64,000 nucleotides of DNA from Amycolatopsis deserti (GTDB lineage Bacteria > Actinomycetota > Actinomycetes > Mycobacteriales > Pseudonocardiaceae): the NCBI RefSeq assembly GCF_014653945.1, contig NZ_BNAU01000002.1, forward strand, positions 491,914-555,913, in the 5' to 3' direction. A model generated the notes under the pieces. It had not been told where the DNA came from. It was given only the letters and a program-made list of their open reading frames with translations, and did not search any database. The translations under genes were made by a program, and so were the position numbers. Positions 25,226-33,038 of this stretch are shown here, piece after piece; position 1 is the stretch's first letter, and the number at the start of each line of letters is the position of its first letter.

Positions 25226-26242
25226 ATGGCCGCTGACCCGCCTGACGAGTTCGTCGAACTGATCCGGATCGCGCGGGCGCACCAGCTCGCGCGGGCGCTG
25301 AGCGTCGCCGCCGAACTCGGGGTCGCGGATCTGCTGCGGGACGGCCCGCGAAGCACCGGGGAGCTCGCCGCGACCACCCGGACGCACGCTCCGTCGCTGT
25401 ACCGCCTGCTCCGGGCGCTCGCCTCTCTCGGGATCTTCCACGAAGACGCCGGTCAGCGCTTCGGGCTGACCGCGATGGGCGAGTACCTCCGCCGCGATCA
25501 CCCGCTCTCGGTCGATCCCCTCGCCCGGATGCTCGGCTCGGACTACCAGTGGCGCGTGTGGGGCGAGCTGTCGCACAGTGTCCGCACGGGCGAGGTCGCG
25601 ACGGTCCACGCCCTCGGCACCGGCATGTGGGACTACTTCCGCCAGCACCCTCGCGACCAAGAGATCTTCGACGCGGCGATGCGAACCGTGTCCCGCGGCG
25701 ACCACGGCGGCATCCTGGAGGTCCACGACTTCAGCCGCTACCGGGTCGTCGCCGACGTCGGCGGCGGCAGCGGCGCCCTGCTCGCGGACGTGCTGACCAC
25801 CAACCCGTCGGTGCGCGGCATCCTGCTCGACCAGCCGCAGGTCACCGCCGGGGCGGACGCCCTCCTCCGGGCCTGCGGTGTCGCCGACCGGGTGCGGGTC
25901 GTACCCGGGGACTTCTTCGACTCCGTGCCTGAGGGGGCCGACGCCTACCTGCTCGCCCACATCCTCCACGACTGGCCGGACGACGACGCCGGGCGGATTC
26001 TGCGGTGCGTACGCGCCGCGATGCACCCGGAGGCGCGCCTGCTCGTCGTCGACGCCGTTCTGGGACCGCCCAACGAAGACCCGGCCGGGAAGTTCCTCGA
26101 CCTGATGATGCTCGTCTTCGCGGGCGGCCGGGAACGCACCGAACCCGAGTGGCGGGCCCTGCTCGCCGGTGCCGGCTTCGAGTGCGTCGCGATCACCCGG
26201 GCGACCCCACGGCGCCACGTCATCGAGGCCGCCGTGGCCTGA
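25226..26242 (+). CDS. SAM-dependent O-methyltransferase (PF00891 type)
   Basis: 338 aa. N-terminal dimerisation winged helix (LARALSVAAELGVADLLRDG, then SLYRLLRALASLGIFHED). SAM-binding VVADVGGGSGALLADVL at about residues 175-190, RVRVVPGDFFDSVPEGADAY, and the catalytic His in LLAHILHDWPDDDAGRIL. Homologues methylate hydroxyls of polyketides and aromatic compounds. GGGAGGGAG ribosome site. It stands alone; no neighbouring biosynthetic genes suggest a substrate. Confidence 0.87.
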   Translation: MAADPPDEFVELIRIARAHQLARALSVAAELGVADLLRDGPRSTGELAATTRTHAPSLYRLLRALASLGIFHEDAGQRFGLTAMGEYLRRDHPLSVDPLARMLGSDYQWRVWGELSHSVRTGEVATVHALGTGMWDYFRQHPRDQEIFDAAMRTVSRGDHGGILEVHDFSRYRVVADVGGGSGALLADVLTTNPSVRGILLDQPQVTAGADALLRACGVADRVRVVPGDFFDSVPEGADAYLLAHILHDWPDDDAGRILRCVRAAMHPEARLLVVDAVLGPPNEDPAGKFLDLMMLVFAGGRERTEPEWRALLAGAGFECVAITRATPRRHVIEAAVA

Positions 26243-26328
26243 CGCGGGCCGGCAGGCGCCCGTGACCAAGGCCGGCGCCGGATCGGTCATCGGCCCGGCC
26301 CCGGCGGAACGCCCCTGGCATCACCCGG

Positions 26329-27078
26329 TCACTTGGCTCGACGCGCCGCCGCGAGGTCGCGCAGCGTGTGGAGCAGCACGTGCGCCAGGTTGTAGATCAC
26401 CGCGCCCGGTGGGGCCGCCGTGGCCTGCTCCGCGCTGCCCACGATGCTCACCATCGGCTTGGCCGCTCGCTCGGCCGCGGCCGCGACCTCCGACATCGCC
26501 TGCGCCACGCGGGGGTCGGCGGCTCCGGTGGTCAGTCCCATCGCGACGGACAGGTCCGCCGGGCCGACCAGAACCGCGTCGACCCCCGGCACGGACAGGA
26601 TCTCCCCCGCGGCCGCGCACGCGACGGGCGTCTCGATCATCGGCACGACCAGCGTCGTCTCCGCCGAGCGTGCCAAGTGTTCGGCGACGCTGCGGGCACC
26701 GAACCGTCCGGCCCTGCTGTACGTCGCGAAACCCCGTTCGCCCAGTGGGGGGTAGTGCGCGGCCGCGACGACCGCGCGGGCCTGCTCCGCGGTGTCCACG
26801 TGCGGCACGATGATCCCGTCCGCGCCCAGGTCCAGCACCCGCAGCACGAGCGCGGGCTCGGCCGCGCCGACGCGGACCAGCACCCCGAGCCCGTGCGCCT
26901 GCGCGGCCACCACGTGCTGCTGCAGCGGCACCAGATCGGCGGGCCCGTGCTCGCAGTCGAGCACCACGAAGTCGAGCCCGGCGACCCCGGCCATCTCGAC
27001 CAGCGTCTCCGACGGCAGCCGCAGCAGGCCGCCGAGCAGCCGCTCCCCCGCCGACAGCCGTTGTTTCAGGGTTTTCAC
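26329..27078 (-). CDS. HpcH/HpaI aldolase/citrate lyase family protein
   Basis: 249 aa TIM barrel. LDFVVLDCEHGPADLV (catalytic His), GVLVRVGAAEPALVLRVLD, ADGIIVPHVDTAEQARAVV, VVPMIETPVACAAA (metal Glu) and VDAVLVGPADLSVAMG (metal Asp) are intact. These enzymes cleave 4-hydroxy-2-oxoacids to pyruvate plus an aldehyde. GTG at 27078 is chosen because GTGA overlaps the stop of the 26-codon mini-ORF. Last gene of the LacI-flanked operon. Confidence 0.87.
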   Translation of the reverse strand: MKTLKQRLSAGERLLGGLLRLPSETLVEMAGVAGLDFVVLDCEHGPADLVPLQQHVVAAQAHGLGVLVRVGAAEPALVLRVLDLGADGIIVPHVDTAEQARAVVAAAHYPPLGERGFATYSRAGRFGARSVAEHLARSAETTLVVPMIETPVACAAAGEILSVPGVDAVLVGPADLSVAMGLTTGAADPRVAQAMSEVAAAAERAAKPMVSIVGSAEQATAAPPGAVIYNLAHVLLHTLRDLAAARRAK

Positions 27079-27155
27079 CGCGCCACCACCTCCGCCGCCG
27101 CCAGATCGAGCGCGACGCACACTCCCGCCCACAGCGGCCGATCCACCACGCTCAC
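27075..27155 (-). CDS. 26-codon mini-ORF bridging SDR and aldolase genes
   Basis: Starts at a GTG overlapping the SDR stop (GTGA) and ends in a TGA overlapping the aldolase GTG. The peptide includes VVDRPLWAGVCVALDLAAAE. A perfect 14-bp direct repeat (TCACCGCGCCACCA, 27075-27088 and 27152-27165) covers both junctions, so the ORF may be a deletion scar that still keeps ribosomes flowing to the aldolase gene. No known family. Confidence 0.4.
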   Translation of the reverse strand: MSVVDRPLWAGVCVALDLAAAEVVAR

Positions 27156-27904
27156 CGCGCCACCATTCCCGCCGACAAGTCGATATCGGCGGCGCACAGC
27201 CCCGGCATCCGCAGCATCGCCAGCACCGCGGCCGCCACCTCGGACTCCGTCACCATCCGCCCCAGCGCCGCCCGTCCGACGAACGCCCGCTCGGCCTCGT
27301 CGTAGCTCACCCCGGTGCGCTCGGCCTCCAGCCGGAAGTTGCGCGCCATCCGCGGCCCCTCCACCGGCCCGGGCGACAGCGAGTTCACCGCCACCCCGTA
27401 CGGCCCGACCTCCCCGGCGAGCGTGGCGGTCAACCCGATGACCGCCATCTTCGACGCGCAGTACGGCGTGCGCCGCAGCAACGGCCGTTTCCCGCTCACC
27501 GACGCGATGTTGACGACGTCCCCCGCCCCGCGCTCCACCATCGGCGGCAGGAACGCCCGGCACACCAGGTACACGCCGCGGACGTTGACCGCGAACACCT
27601 CGTCCCACTCCTCCGGCTCGACTTCGGTCAGCGGCTTGACCGGCCCCGCGACCCCGGCGTTGTTGACCAGCACCGAGATCTCCTCGTCGGCCAGTTCGGC
27701 GGCCAGCGCCGCGACCGACGACGGATCGGCCACGTCGCACACGGCGGCCCGGCCGGGCCCCGGCAGTGCCGCGACCGTTTCGTCCAAAACAGACTTTCGC
27801 CGCCCGGTCACCACGACCCGCGCACCCTCACGCGACAACGCCACGGCGATTGCGCGGCCCAGTCCGTTGCCGCCGCCGGTGACCAGCGCGGTGCGCCCCC
27901 TCAC
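27152..27904 (-). CDS. SDR family oxidoreductase
   Basis: 250 aa. ALVTGGGNGLGRAIAVAL, LVNNAGVAGPVKPL, NIASVSGKRPLL and the catalytic YCASK are present. The C-terminus is shortened and lacks the usual VDGG motif, ending AADIDLSAGMVAR. GTG at 27904 overlaps the HisD-like stop (GTGA). Located between the HisD-type dehydrogenase and the aldolase; probably a second oxidation or epimerisation step. Confidence 0.87.
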   Translation of the reverse strand: MRGRTALVTGGGNGLGRAIAVALSREGARVVVTGRRKSVLDETVAALPGPGRAAVCDVADPSSVAALAAELADEEISVLVNNAGVAGPVKPLTEVEPEEWDEVFAVNVRGVYLVCRAFLPPMVERGAGDVVNIASVSGKRPLLRRTPYCASKMAVIGLTATLAGEVGPYGVAVNSLSPGPVEGPRMARNFRLEAERTGVSYDEAERAFVGRAALGRMVTESEVAAAVLAMLRMPGLCAADIDLSAGMVAR

Positions 27905-29202
27905 GCCGGGTTCCACGGCAGCTCCTCGCGCCGGAACTCGACCGCCCGCACGTCGCCGGACCGGGCGTGCCCCTCGAACAGCTCCACCCGGGCCGCGCGC
28001 CCGCAAACCTCGCCCAGCCGCACGCTCGACTCGCTGCTGGTGACCTCCTGGTAGGTCACGGTCTTGAGGTACTTGCCGACCCACAGCCCGCCGGTGTAGC
28101 GGGCCGCGCCACGCGTGGGCAGGACGTGGTTGGTGCCGATCACCTTGTCGCCGAAGGACACGCACGTCCCGGGGCCGAGGAACAGCGCGCCGTAGTCCCG
28201 CATCTTCTCCAGCGCCTGCCGCGGCTGCTCGGTGAGCACCTGGACGTGCTCGGAGGCGAAGGTGTCCGCCAGGGCGAACCCCTCGTCGAGGCTGTCCACC
28301 ACGTGGATCTCACCGTGGTCGCGCCACGCCGGCTCGGCGAAGTCGCGGGTCGGCATGCCGGGCAGCAGCGCCTCGACGTGGCCGAGCACCTCCCGCGCGA
28401 GGTCCTCCGAAGTGGTGATCAGCACCGCCGGCGAGTCCGGGCCGTGCTCGGCCTGGGACAACAGGTCCACCGCGACGACGAACGGGTCGGCGGTGTGGTC
28501 GGCGACGATCAGCACCTCGGTCGGCCCGGCGAACAGGTCGATGCCGACCTCGCCGAACAGCTGCCGCTTGGCCTCGGCGACGTAGGCGTTGCCCGGGCCG
28601 GCGATCAGGTCGACACGCCCGATGGTCTCCGTGCCGACGGCGAGGGCGGCCACCGCCTGCACACCGCCGAGGAGGTAGATCTCGTCGGCGCCGGCCAGAT
28701 GCATGGCGGCGACGGTGGCCTCGGGCACCTCGCCGCGGATCGGCGGCGTGCACGCGGCCACCCGGGGCACCCCGGCGACCTTCGCGGTCACGATCGTCAT
28801 GTGCGCCGACGCGGTGAGCGGGTACCGCCCGCCGGGGACGTAGGCGCCCGCGGCGGCCACCGGCACGTGCTTCTGTCCCAAGTGGACGCCGGGCAGGGTC
28901 TCCACCTCGAACTCGCGCAGCGAGTCGCGCTGGTGCTGGGCGAAGGTGCGCACCTGGTCCTGCACGAACCGGATGTCGGCCAGCACCTGCTCCGGCACCC
29001 GGGCGACGATCTCCTCGATCTGCTCGGGCGACAAGCGGAACGACTCCGGTGACCACGAGTCGAACTTCGCCGAGTACTCGGCGACCGCGGCGTCACCGCG
29101 CTCCCGGATGTCGGCGATGATCGCGCGCACCCGCTCGGCGACGTCGCTGCGCTGGGCGGCGACCTGCTCGACGGGGACGGCGGACTTCAGGACCTTGGGC
29201 AT
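27901..29202 (-). CDS. Histidinol dehydrogenase-family (HpsN-like) NAD-dependent dehydrogenase
   Basis: 433 aa. HisD catalytic residues are conserved: SQAEHGPDSPAVLITT (Zn Gln/His), TFASEHVQVL (Glu-His base pair), FGDKVIGTNHVLPT (Zn Asp), EGHARSGDVRAVEF (Zn His). Context is catabolic rather than histidine biosynthesis: cupin, hydrolase, SDR and aldolase in one operon. HisD-fold enzymes such as HpsN oxidise sulfopropanediol, so a non-histidinol alcohol is likely; sulfonate use is not shown. AAGGAG ribosome site. A paralogue lies at 33038-34366. Confidence 0.85.
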   Translation of the reverse strand: MPKVLKSAVPVEQVAAQRSDVAERVRAIIADIRERGDAAVAEYSAKFDSWSPESFRLSPEQIEEIVARVPEQVLADIRFVQDQVRTFAQHQRDSLREFEVETLPGVHLGQKHVPVAAAGAYVPGGRYPLTASAHMTIVTAKVAGVPRVAACTPPIRGEVPEATVAAMHLAGADEIYLLGGVQAVAALAVGTETIGRVDLIAGPGNAYVAEAKRQLFGEVGIDLFAGPTEVLIVADHTADPFVVAVDLLSQAEHGPDSPAVLITTSEDLAREVLGHVEALLPGMPTRDFAEPAWRDHGEIHVVDSLDEGFALADTFASEHVQVLTEQPRQALEKMRDYGALFLGPGTCVSFGDKVIGTNHVLPTRGAARYTGGLWVGKYLKTVTYQEVTSSESSVRLGEVCGRAARVELFEGHARSGDVRAVEFRREELPWNPA

Positions 29203-29212
29203 GGGAACTCCT

Positions 29213-29893
29213 TCATCGGGTTGACGGGAGCCAGTCGCGCAGCACCGTGGCCGCGGCGGCGGGTTCCTCGAGGGTCAGCAGGTGACCGGCCTCCGGGAGC
29301 ACCCGGAGGGTGGCTTCGGCCGCGTGGGCGGCGATGGCGTGGTGGAAGGCCGGCGGGCACAGCGCGTCGCGCTCGCCGCACAGCACCAGGACCGGGCAGG
29401 ACAGCCCGGCGATCGCGGCGGAGGCGTCGCGCCGGGTGGCCTGGGCGGCGAGCTGGGCGCGGAACGTGCCCGGCCCGACGCGCCCGGCCATGTCCCGGAA
29501 CCGTTGCCGCAGCGCGGGATCCGGGTCGGCGAACATGGTCGGCAGGATCCGCGCGACGGCGTCGTCGAACCCGCCGTCCGCGGTGAGGCGGTCCAGTTCG
29601 GTCCAGGCGGCGAGCTGTTCCGGTCGCGGCGCACCGGCGTTGGTCGAGATCGCGCAGAACCCGGCCAGCCGCCCGGGCGCCCGCCGGGCGGCCTCGAAAC
29701 CCGCGATCGCGCCGAGACTCAGCCCGGCGAGCACGAACGGGCCGTCGACCGCGGCCAGGATCTGCTCGGCCATGCCGCCGATGGTCGGCGCGGTGATCTC
29801 CGCGTGCACCACCGGACCGGGCAGCTCGACGCCGGCCCACAGGTCCGCGTCGCACAGCATCCCGGGGACCAGCACCACCGGCGGCTCGGTCAT
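29213..29893 (-). CDS. Alpha/beta-fold hydrolase
   Basis: 226 aa. VVLVPGMLCDADLWAGV (oxyanion loop), FVLAGLSLGAIAGFEAARR (nucleophile Ser in GLSLG), VLVLCGERDALCPP (Asp) and LPEAGHLLTLEEP (His) make a full triad. The short lid region suggests a small ester or lactone substrate. The ATG overlaps the cupin stop (ATGA); 10 nt separate it from the HisD-like gene. Confidence 0.86.
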   Translation of the reverse strand: MTEPPVVLVPGMLCDADLWAGVELPGPVVHAEITAPTIGGMAEQILAAVDGPFVLAGLSLGAIAGFEAARRAPGRLAGFCAISTNAGAPRPEQLAAWTELDRLTADGGFDDAVARILPTMFADPDPALRQRFRDMAGRVGPGTFRAQLAAQATRRDASAAIAGLSCPVLVLCGERDALCPPAFHHAIAAHAAEATLRVLPEAGHLLTLEEPAAAATVLRDWLPSTR

Positions 29894-31032
29894 CGCCCGG
29901 CCGGCTTCGGCAGCAGGTGGTAGGGCGCGAGGTAACCGTTGTGGTCCACGCCAACCCCGGCGTCGGCGGCCGCCTTGACGACCTCCTCGTCCCACTCCAG
30001 GCGCACCCGGCCGTCCCCGCTGTTGACGACGAGCAGGGTGGCCGTGTCGTCGGAGACGTTGCGGACGCTGCGCCACGCGCCGCGCGGCACGGACACCATG
30101 TCCCACGGCCCCAGCCGCACGCTCACCTCGTCGTGCCGGTTGAGCGTGACCTCCCACTCGCCGTCCTTCACCATCAGCACCTGGGTCTCGTCGTGGCGGT
30201 GCGGCAGCAGGCCCTCGCCCGGCTCGGCGCGCAGCCACGCCACGTTGTGCCCGTGCGGCTGGTAGATCCGCGGTTCCTGGTCGCGGTCCTCGGTCATGCC
30301 GAAGCCGATCACCGTGGCCAGCTCGGCGCGCCCGCCCGGCAGGACGCTGCCCAGCAGGGCCCGGCTGGACCACTGGAGGTCGTCCGTGGTCGCCACCCGG
30401 CGGCGCAGCTTCGCCACGTCGTAGGAGGGCAGGGCGGCGATGTCCTCGGCGGCCATCGGCCGGACCAGCTCGGCCGGGTCGGGCACCTCGTCCCCGGCGA
30501 CGGTGTCGATGAGCTGGTTGTCCGCGCTCAGGTACAGGCCGTGGCGTTCGGCCTCGCGCAGCACCGACGGGCCCCAGATGATGCCGCCGGTGTCGTCGTG
30601 GCCGAGGACGGTGAACAACCAGCCGTCGTCGGGGCCGATGTTGGTGAACCCGCGGAAGATCCACGTCGGGATCGAGGCGATGTCGCCCTCGCGCAGCACC
30701 AGTTCGCCCTCGTCGCCGTCGGCGCCCCAGCGGAGCAGGAATTCGCCGCGGAAGCACAGGAACACCTCGGCGGTGAAGTGCAGGTGCAGGTTGTTGGTGA
30801 TGCCGTGCGGCATCGCCGCCGCGCCGATGTTGAACCCGTGGGGCTCACGCAGGTTCACCACCTGGTCCGGGTTCTGCGTCACCCCCGGGCCGATCATCGA
30901 GTAGTTCTCCTTGCGGTCCGAACCCGGCGTCCGGCAGTCGATGAACGCCTGGTTGCAGGACACGAAATCGGTCCGCCGGATCGTCCGGCGCCGCAGCTCC
31001 TCCGCTGGGACCCACCCCTCGCCGTTGACCAT
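29890..31032 (-). CDS. Bicupin (double cupin domain) protein
   Basis: 380 aa with two cupin domains. The N-terminal one has NLHLHFTAEVFLCFRGEFLL and GDIASIPTWIFRGFTN; the C-terminal one has LPHRHDETQVLMVKDGEWEV and VPRGAWRSVRNVS. Both keep the His-x-His...Glu metal set. It could be a metal-dependent dioxygenase, isomerase or sugar-acid epimerase. First gene of the five-gene operon. A 14-bp palindrome shared with lacI and two other promoters lies 33 nt upstream. Confidence 0.8.
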   Translation of the reverse strand: MVNGEGWVPAEELRRRTIRRTDFVSCNQAFIDCRTPGSDRKENYSMIGPGVTQNPDQVVNLREPHGFNIGAAAMPHGITNNLHLHFTAEVFLCFRGEFLLRWGADGDEGELVLREGDIASIPTWIFRGFTNIGPDDGWLFTVLGHDDTGGIIWGPSVLREAERHGLYLSADNQLIDTVAGDEVPDPAELVRPMAAEDIAALPSYDVAKLRRRVATTDDLQWSSRALLGSVLPGGRAELATVIGFGMTEDRDQEPRIYQPHGHNVAWLRAEPGEGLLPHRHDETQVLMVKDGEWEVTLNRHDEVSVRLGPWDMVSVPRGAWRSVRNVSDDTATLLVVNSGDGRVRLEWDEEVVKAAADAGVGVDHNGYLAPYHLLPKPAGR

Positions 31033-31065
31033 GACACCCTCCGCAGCTCGTTGTCGAACTCGTCT

Positions 31066-31079
31066 TGAATACGTATGCA
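31066..31079. promoter_or_regulatory. LacI-type operator TGAATACGTATGCA, cupin promoter
   Basis: Perfect ATACGTAT core (31069-31076) with near-symmetric flanks, 33 nt upstream of the cupin ATG. The same motif recurs at 31133, 36773 and 36861. Confidence 0.7.
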
Positions 31080-31132
31080 GAACACCATCACGAACACCCG
31101 TGTGTCAAGCCCAAGCTCTGCCGAGTTCGGCT

Positions 31133-31146
31133 AGGATGCGTATGCA
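31133..31146. promoter_or_regulatory. LacI-type operator AGGATGCGTATGCA, lacI promoter
   Basis: 11 of 14 positions match the cupin-side operator; the right half (CGTATGCA) is identical. It overlaps a TAGGAT -10-like box (31132-31137) upstream of the LacI gene, so autoregulation is likely. Confidence 0.55.
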
Positions 31147-31172
31147 CGGACGATCTGCCGGAAGGGGCGCCG

Positions 31173-32168
31173 ATGTCGATCACGAGCCATGACGTGGCTA
31201 GGCTCGCCGGGGTCTCGCAGCCGACCGTCTCCCGGGCGCTGCGCGGGGACCACCGGGTTTCCGAGGCCACGCGGGCGCGGGTGCGGGAGGCGGCCGAGGC
31301 GCTCGGGTACGTGCCCAGCGAAGCGGGCCGGAGCCTGTCCACGCGCTCGACCCGCCGCGTCGGGGTGGTCGTCACCGACCTGACCAACCCGTTCTACCCG
31401 CACCTGATCGGCCCCCTGCACGACGCGCTCGAGCGGCACGGGTACCGGATGATGCTGTTCACCGAGCGCAGCGAGACGGCGCTGGAGACCGAGCGGCTGC
31501 TCGACCGCTCGATCGACGGCGTCGTGCTCACCACCGCGCTGATCGGGTCCGCCCTGCCCGCCGAGCTGCACCGCCGCGGCCTGCCGTTCGTCTTCCTCAA
31601 CCGCGAGACCGGCAACGACAAGGCCGACGCCGCCGTGGTGGACAACGAGGCCGGCGGCCGGCTCGTCGCCGAGGAGCTGGTGCGCCTCGGGCACACCGAC
31701 GTCGCCCTGATCGGCGGTCCGGCGGAGACCACCACCGGGCGCGACCGCGAGCTCGGGTTCCGGGTGGGCCTGTCCGAGGCCGGGGTCGGCCTGCCGCGGC
31801 ACCGCGTGCGGCGGGGGCCGTTCGACTACGGCACCGGCTACCAGGGCCTGCTCGACCTGATGGCCTCCGACCCCCGCCCCACGGCGGTGTTCTGCGGCAA
31901 CGACGTGATCGCGATCGGCGCGATGAACGCGGCGCGCCGGCTGGGCATCGACGTGCCCGGCGACCTGACGCTCATCGGGTTCGACGACCTGCCGATGGCG
32001 TCCTGGGAGACCTTCGACCTCACCACGGTCCGCCACGACCTGCACGGGATGGCCCAGGCCGCGGCGGACCTGCTGGTCGAGCGCCTTTCCGGTGGCGCCG
32101 AAGACGCACCGCGCCGCGTCATGTTCGCCACGGAGCTGGTGCCGCGGGGCACGCACGCGCCGCGGTGA
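31173..32168 (+). CDS. LacI-family transcriptional regulator
   Basis: 331 aa. DNA-binding headpiece SHDVARLAGVSQPTVSRALR and the hinge GYVPSEAGRSLSTRSTRRVG, then a periplasmic-binding-protein-like sensor (VGVVVTDLTNPFYPHLIGPL, TAVFCGNDVIAIGAMNAARR, LTLIGFDDLPMASW). ATG at 31173 follows GGAAGGGG and gives the standard headpiece start; upstream in-frame starts would add a noise leader. Divergent from the cupin operon. The shared palindromes at four promoters predict that it also controls the transporter at 35.4 kb and the SnoaL-like gene at 36.9 kb. Confidence 0.9.
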   Translation: MSITSHDVARLAGVSQPTVSRALRGDHRVSEATRARVREAAEALGYVPSEAGRSLSTRSTRRVGVVVTDLTNPFYPHLIGPLHDALERHGYRMMLFTERSETALETERLLDRSIDGVVLTTALIGSALPAELHRRGLPFVFLNRETGNDKADAAVVDNEAGGRLVAEELVRLGHTDVALIGGPAETTTGRDRELGFRVGLSEAGVGLPRHRVRRGPFDYGTGYQGLLDLMASDPRPTAVFCGNDVIAIGAMNAARRLGIDVPGDLTLIGFDDLPMASWETFDLTTVRHDLHGMAQAAADLLVERLSGGAEDAPRRVMFATELVPRGTHAPR

Positions 32169-32171
32169 GCC

Positions 32172-33038
32172 TCACGCCGGTGCGGTGCGCCGTCGTTCGG
32201 CCGCGGCCCAGGCCGACGGGGTGAGCGCGCCGGCGTAGAGCGGCATCGGGATCGGCTCGTCGTCCTCCCGCAGCTGGTCCCACACCCGGGTGACGCCGAA
32301 GCTGCCGTGCCGGCGCACGGCCGTCACGGTGTCCAGGTCGATCACCGCCGTGAGCACGCCCTCGCCGGAGCCGGGCAGCTCGGCGAGGACCTGCCCCTCG
32401 GGCCCGGCCAGCACCGAGTGCCCCGCTCCGGTCGGGCCGGCCGCGTTGACGCTGGCGACGAACAGCTGGTTGACGGTCGCGTTGGCGCGGGCGAGCACGA
32501 CCTCCTGTGCGCGGTCGGCGGTGTCGGTGCGGACCACGTTGAGCACCAGCTCGGCGCCCAGCCACGCCAGGTGCCGGGTGACCTCCGGGAACCAGGCGTC
32601 GTAACACACGGACAGCCCGACGCGGCCGACTCCGGGGATCGGGAAGACCACGAACTCCCGGCCCGGCCGGAACGGCTCGTGCGGGCGCCACGGGAAGACC
32701 TTCCGGTAGGCGGCGGCCGGCTCACCCTCGGGCGAATACACCACGGCCGTGTCGTAGACGTGGCCGTCGTCGCCGAGTTCGGCGACGCTGCCCGGGCACA
32801 GCCACACGCCCAGGTCCCCGGCGAGTTCGGCGAAACACCGGTGCCGCGGCCCGTCCGTGAGCGGCTCGGCAGCGTCCACTGTGTCCACTTCGGACTCGCC
32901 GGTCACGTGCAGCTCCGGGTAGGCCAGCAGCCGGGTTCCCGGGAACCGGCGCAGCGTGGCGGTGGCGTGCCCGGCGAACCCGTCGAGGTCGCGGCGGGCG
33001 GGGACCTGAGCGAGCGCGAGGGTGAGCGGCCGTCCCAT
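32172..33038 (-). CDS. Carbon-nitrogen hydrolase (nitrilase superfamily)
   Basis: 288 aa with the full Glu-Lys-Cys triad: RLLAYPELHVTG, AAYRKVFPWRPHEPF and VGLSVCYDAWFPEVTRHLAW. RTDTADRAQEVVLARANATV follows the nucleophile, as in aliphatic amidase/omega-amidase-like members. The ATG overlaps the HisD-paralogue stop by one base (TGATG). The stop lies only 3 nt from the convergent LacI stop, leaving no room for a terminator. Confidence 0.86.
   Translation of the reverse strand: MGRPLTLALAQVPARRDLDGFAGHATATLRRFPGTRLLAYPELHVTGESEVDTVDAAEPLTDGPRHRCFAELAGDLGVWLCPGSVAELGDDGHVYDTAVVYSPEGEPAAAYRKVFPWRPHEPFRPGREFVVFPIPGVGRVGLSVCYDAWFPEVTRHLAWLGAELVLNVVRTDTADRAQEVVLARANATVNQLFVASVNAAGPTGAGHSVLAGPEGQVLAELPGSGEGVLTAVIDLDTVTAVRRHGSFGVTRVWDQLREDDEPIPMPLYAGALTPSAWAAAERRRTAPA

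Noticed and set aside
25226..26242. O-methyltransferase as part of a secondary-metabolite cluster
   Set aside because: No polyketide, peptide or terpene synthase genes lie within the window, so a cluster cannot be supported.
26245..26325. Terminator hairpin between the convergent methyltransferase and aldolase genes
   Set aside because: Only short, interrupted GC complementarity could be found; no clean stem.
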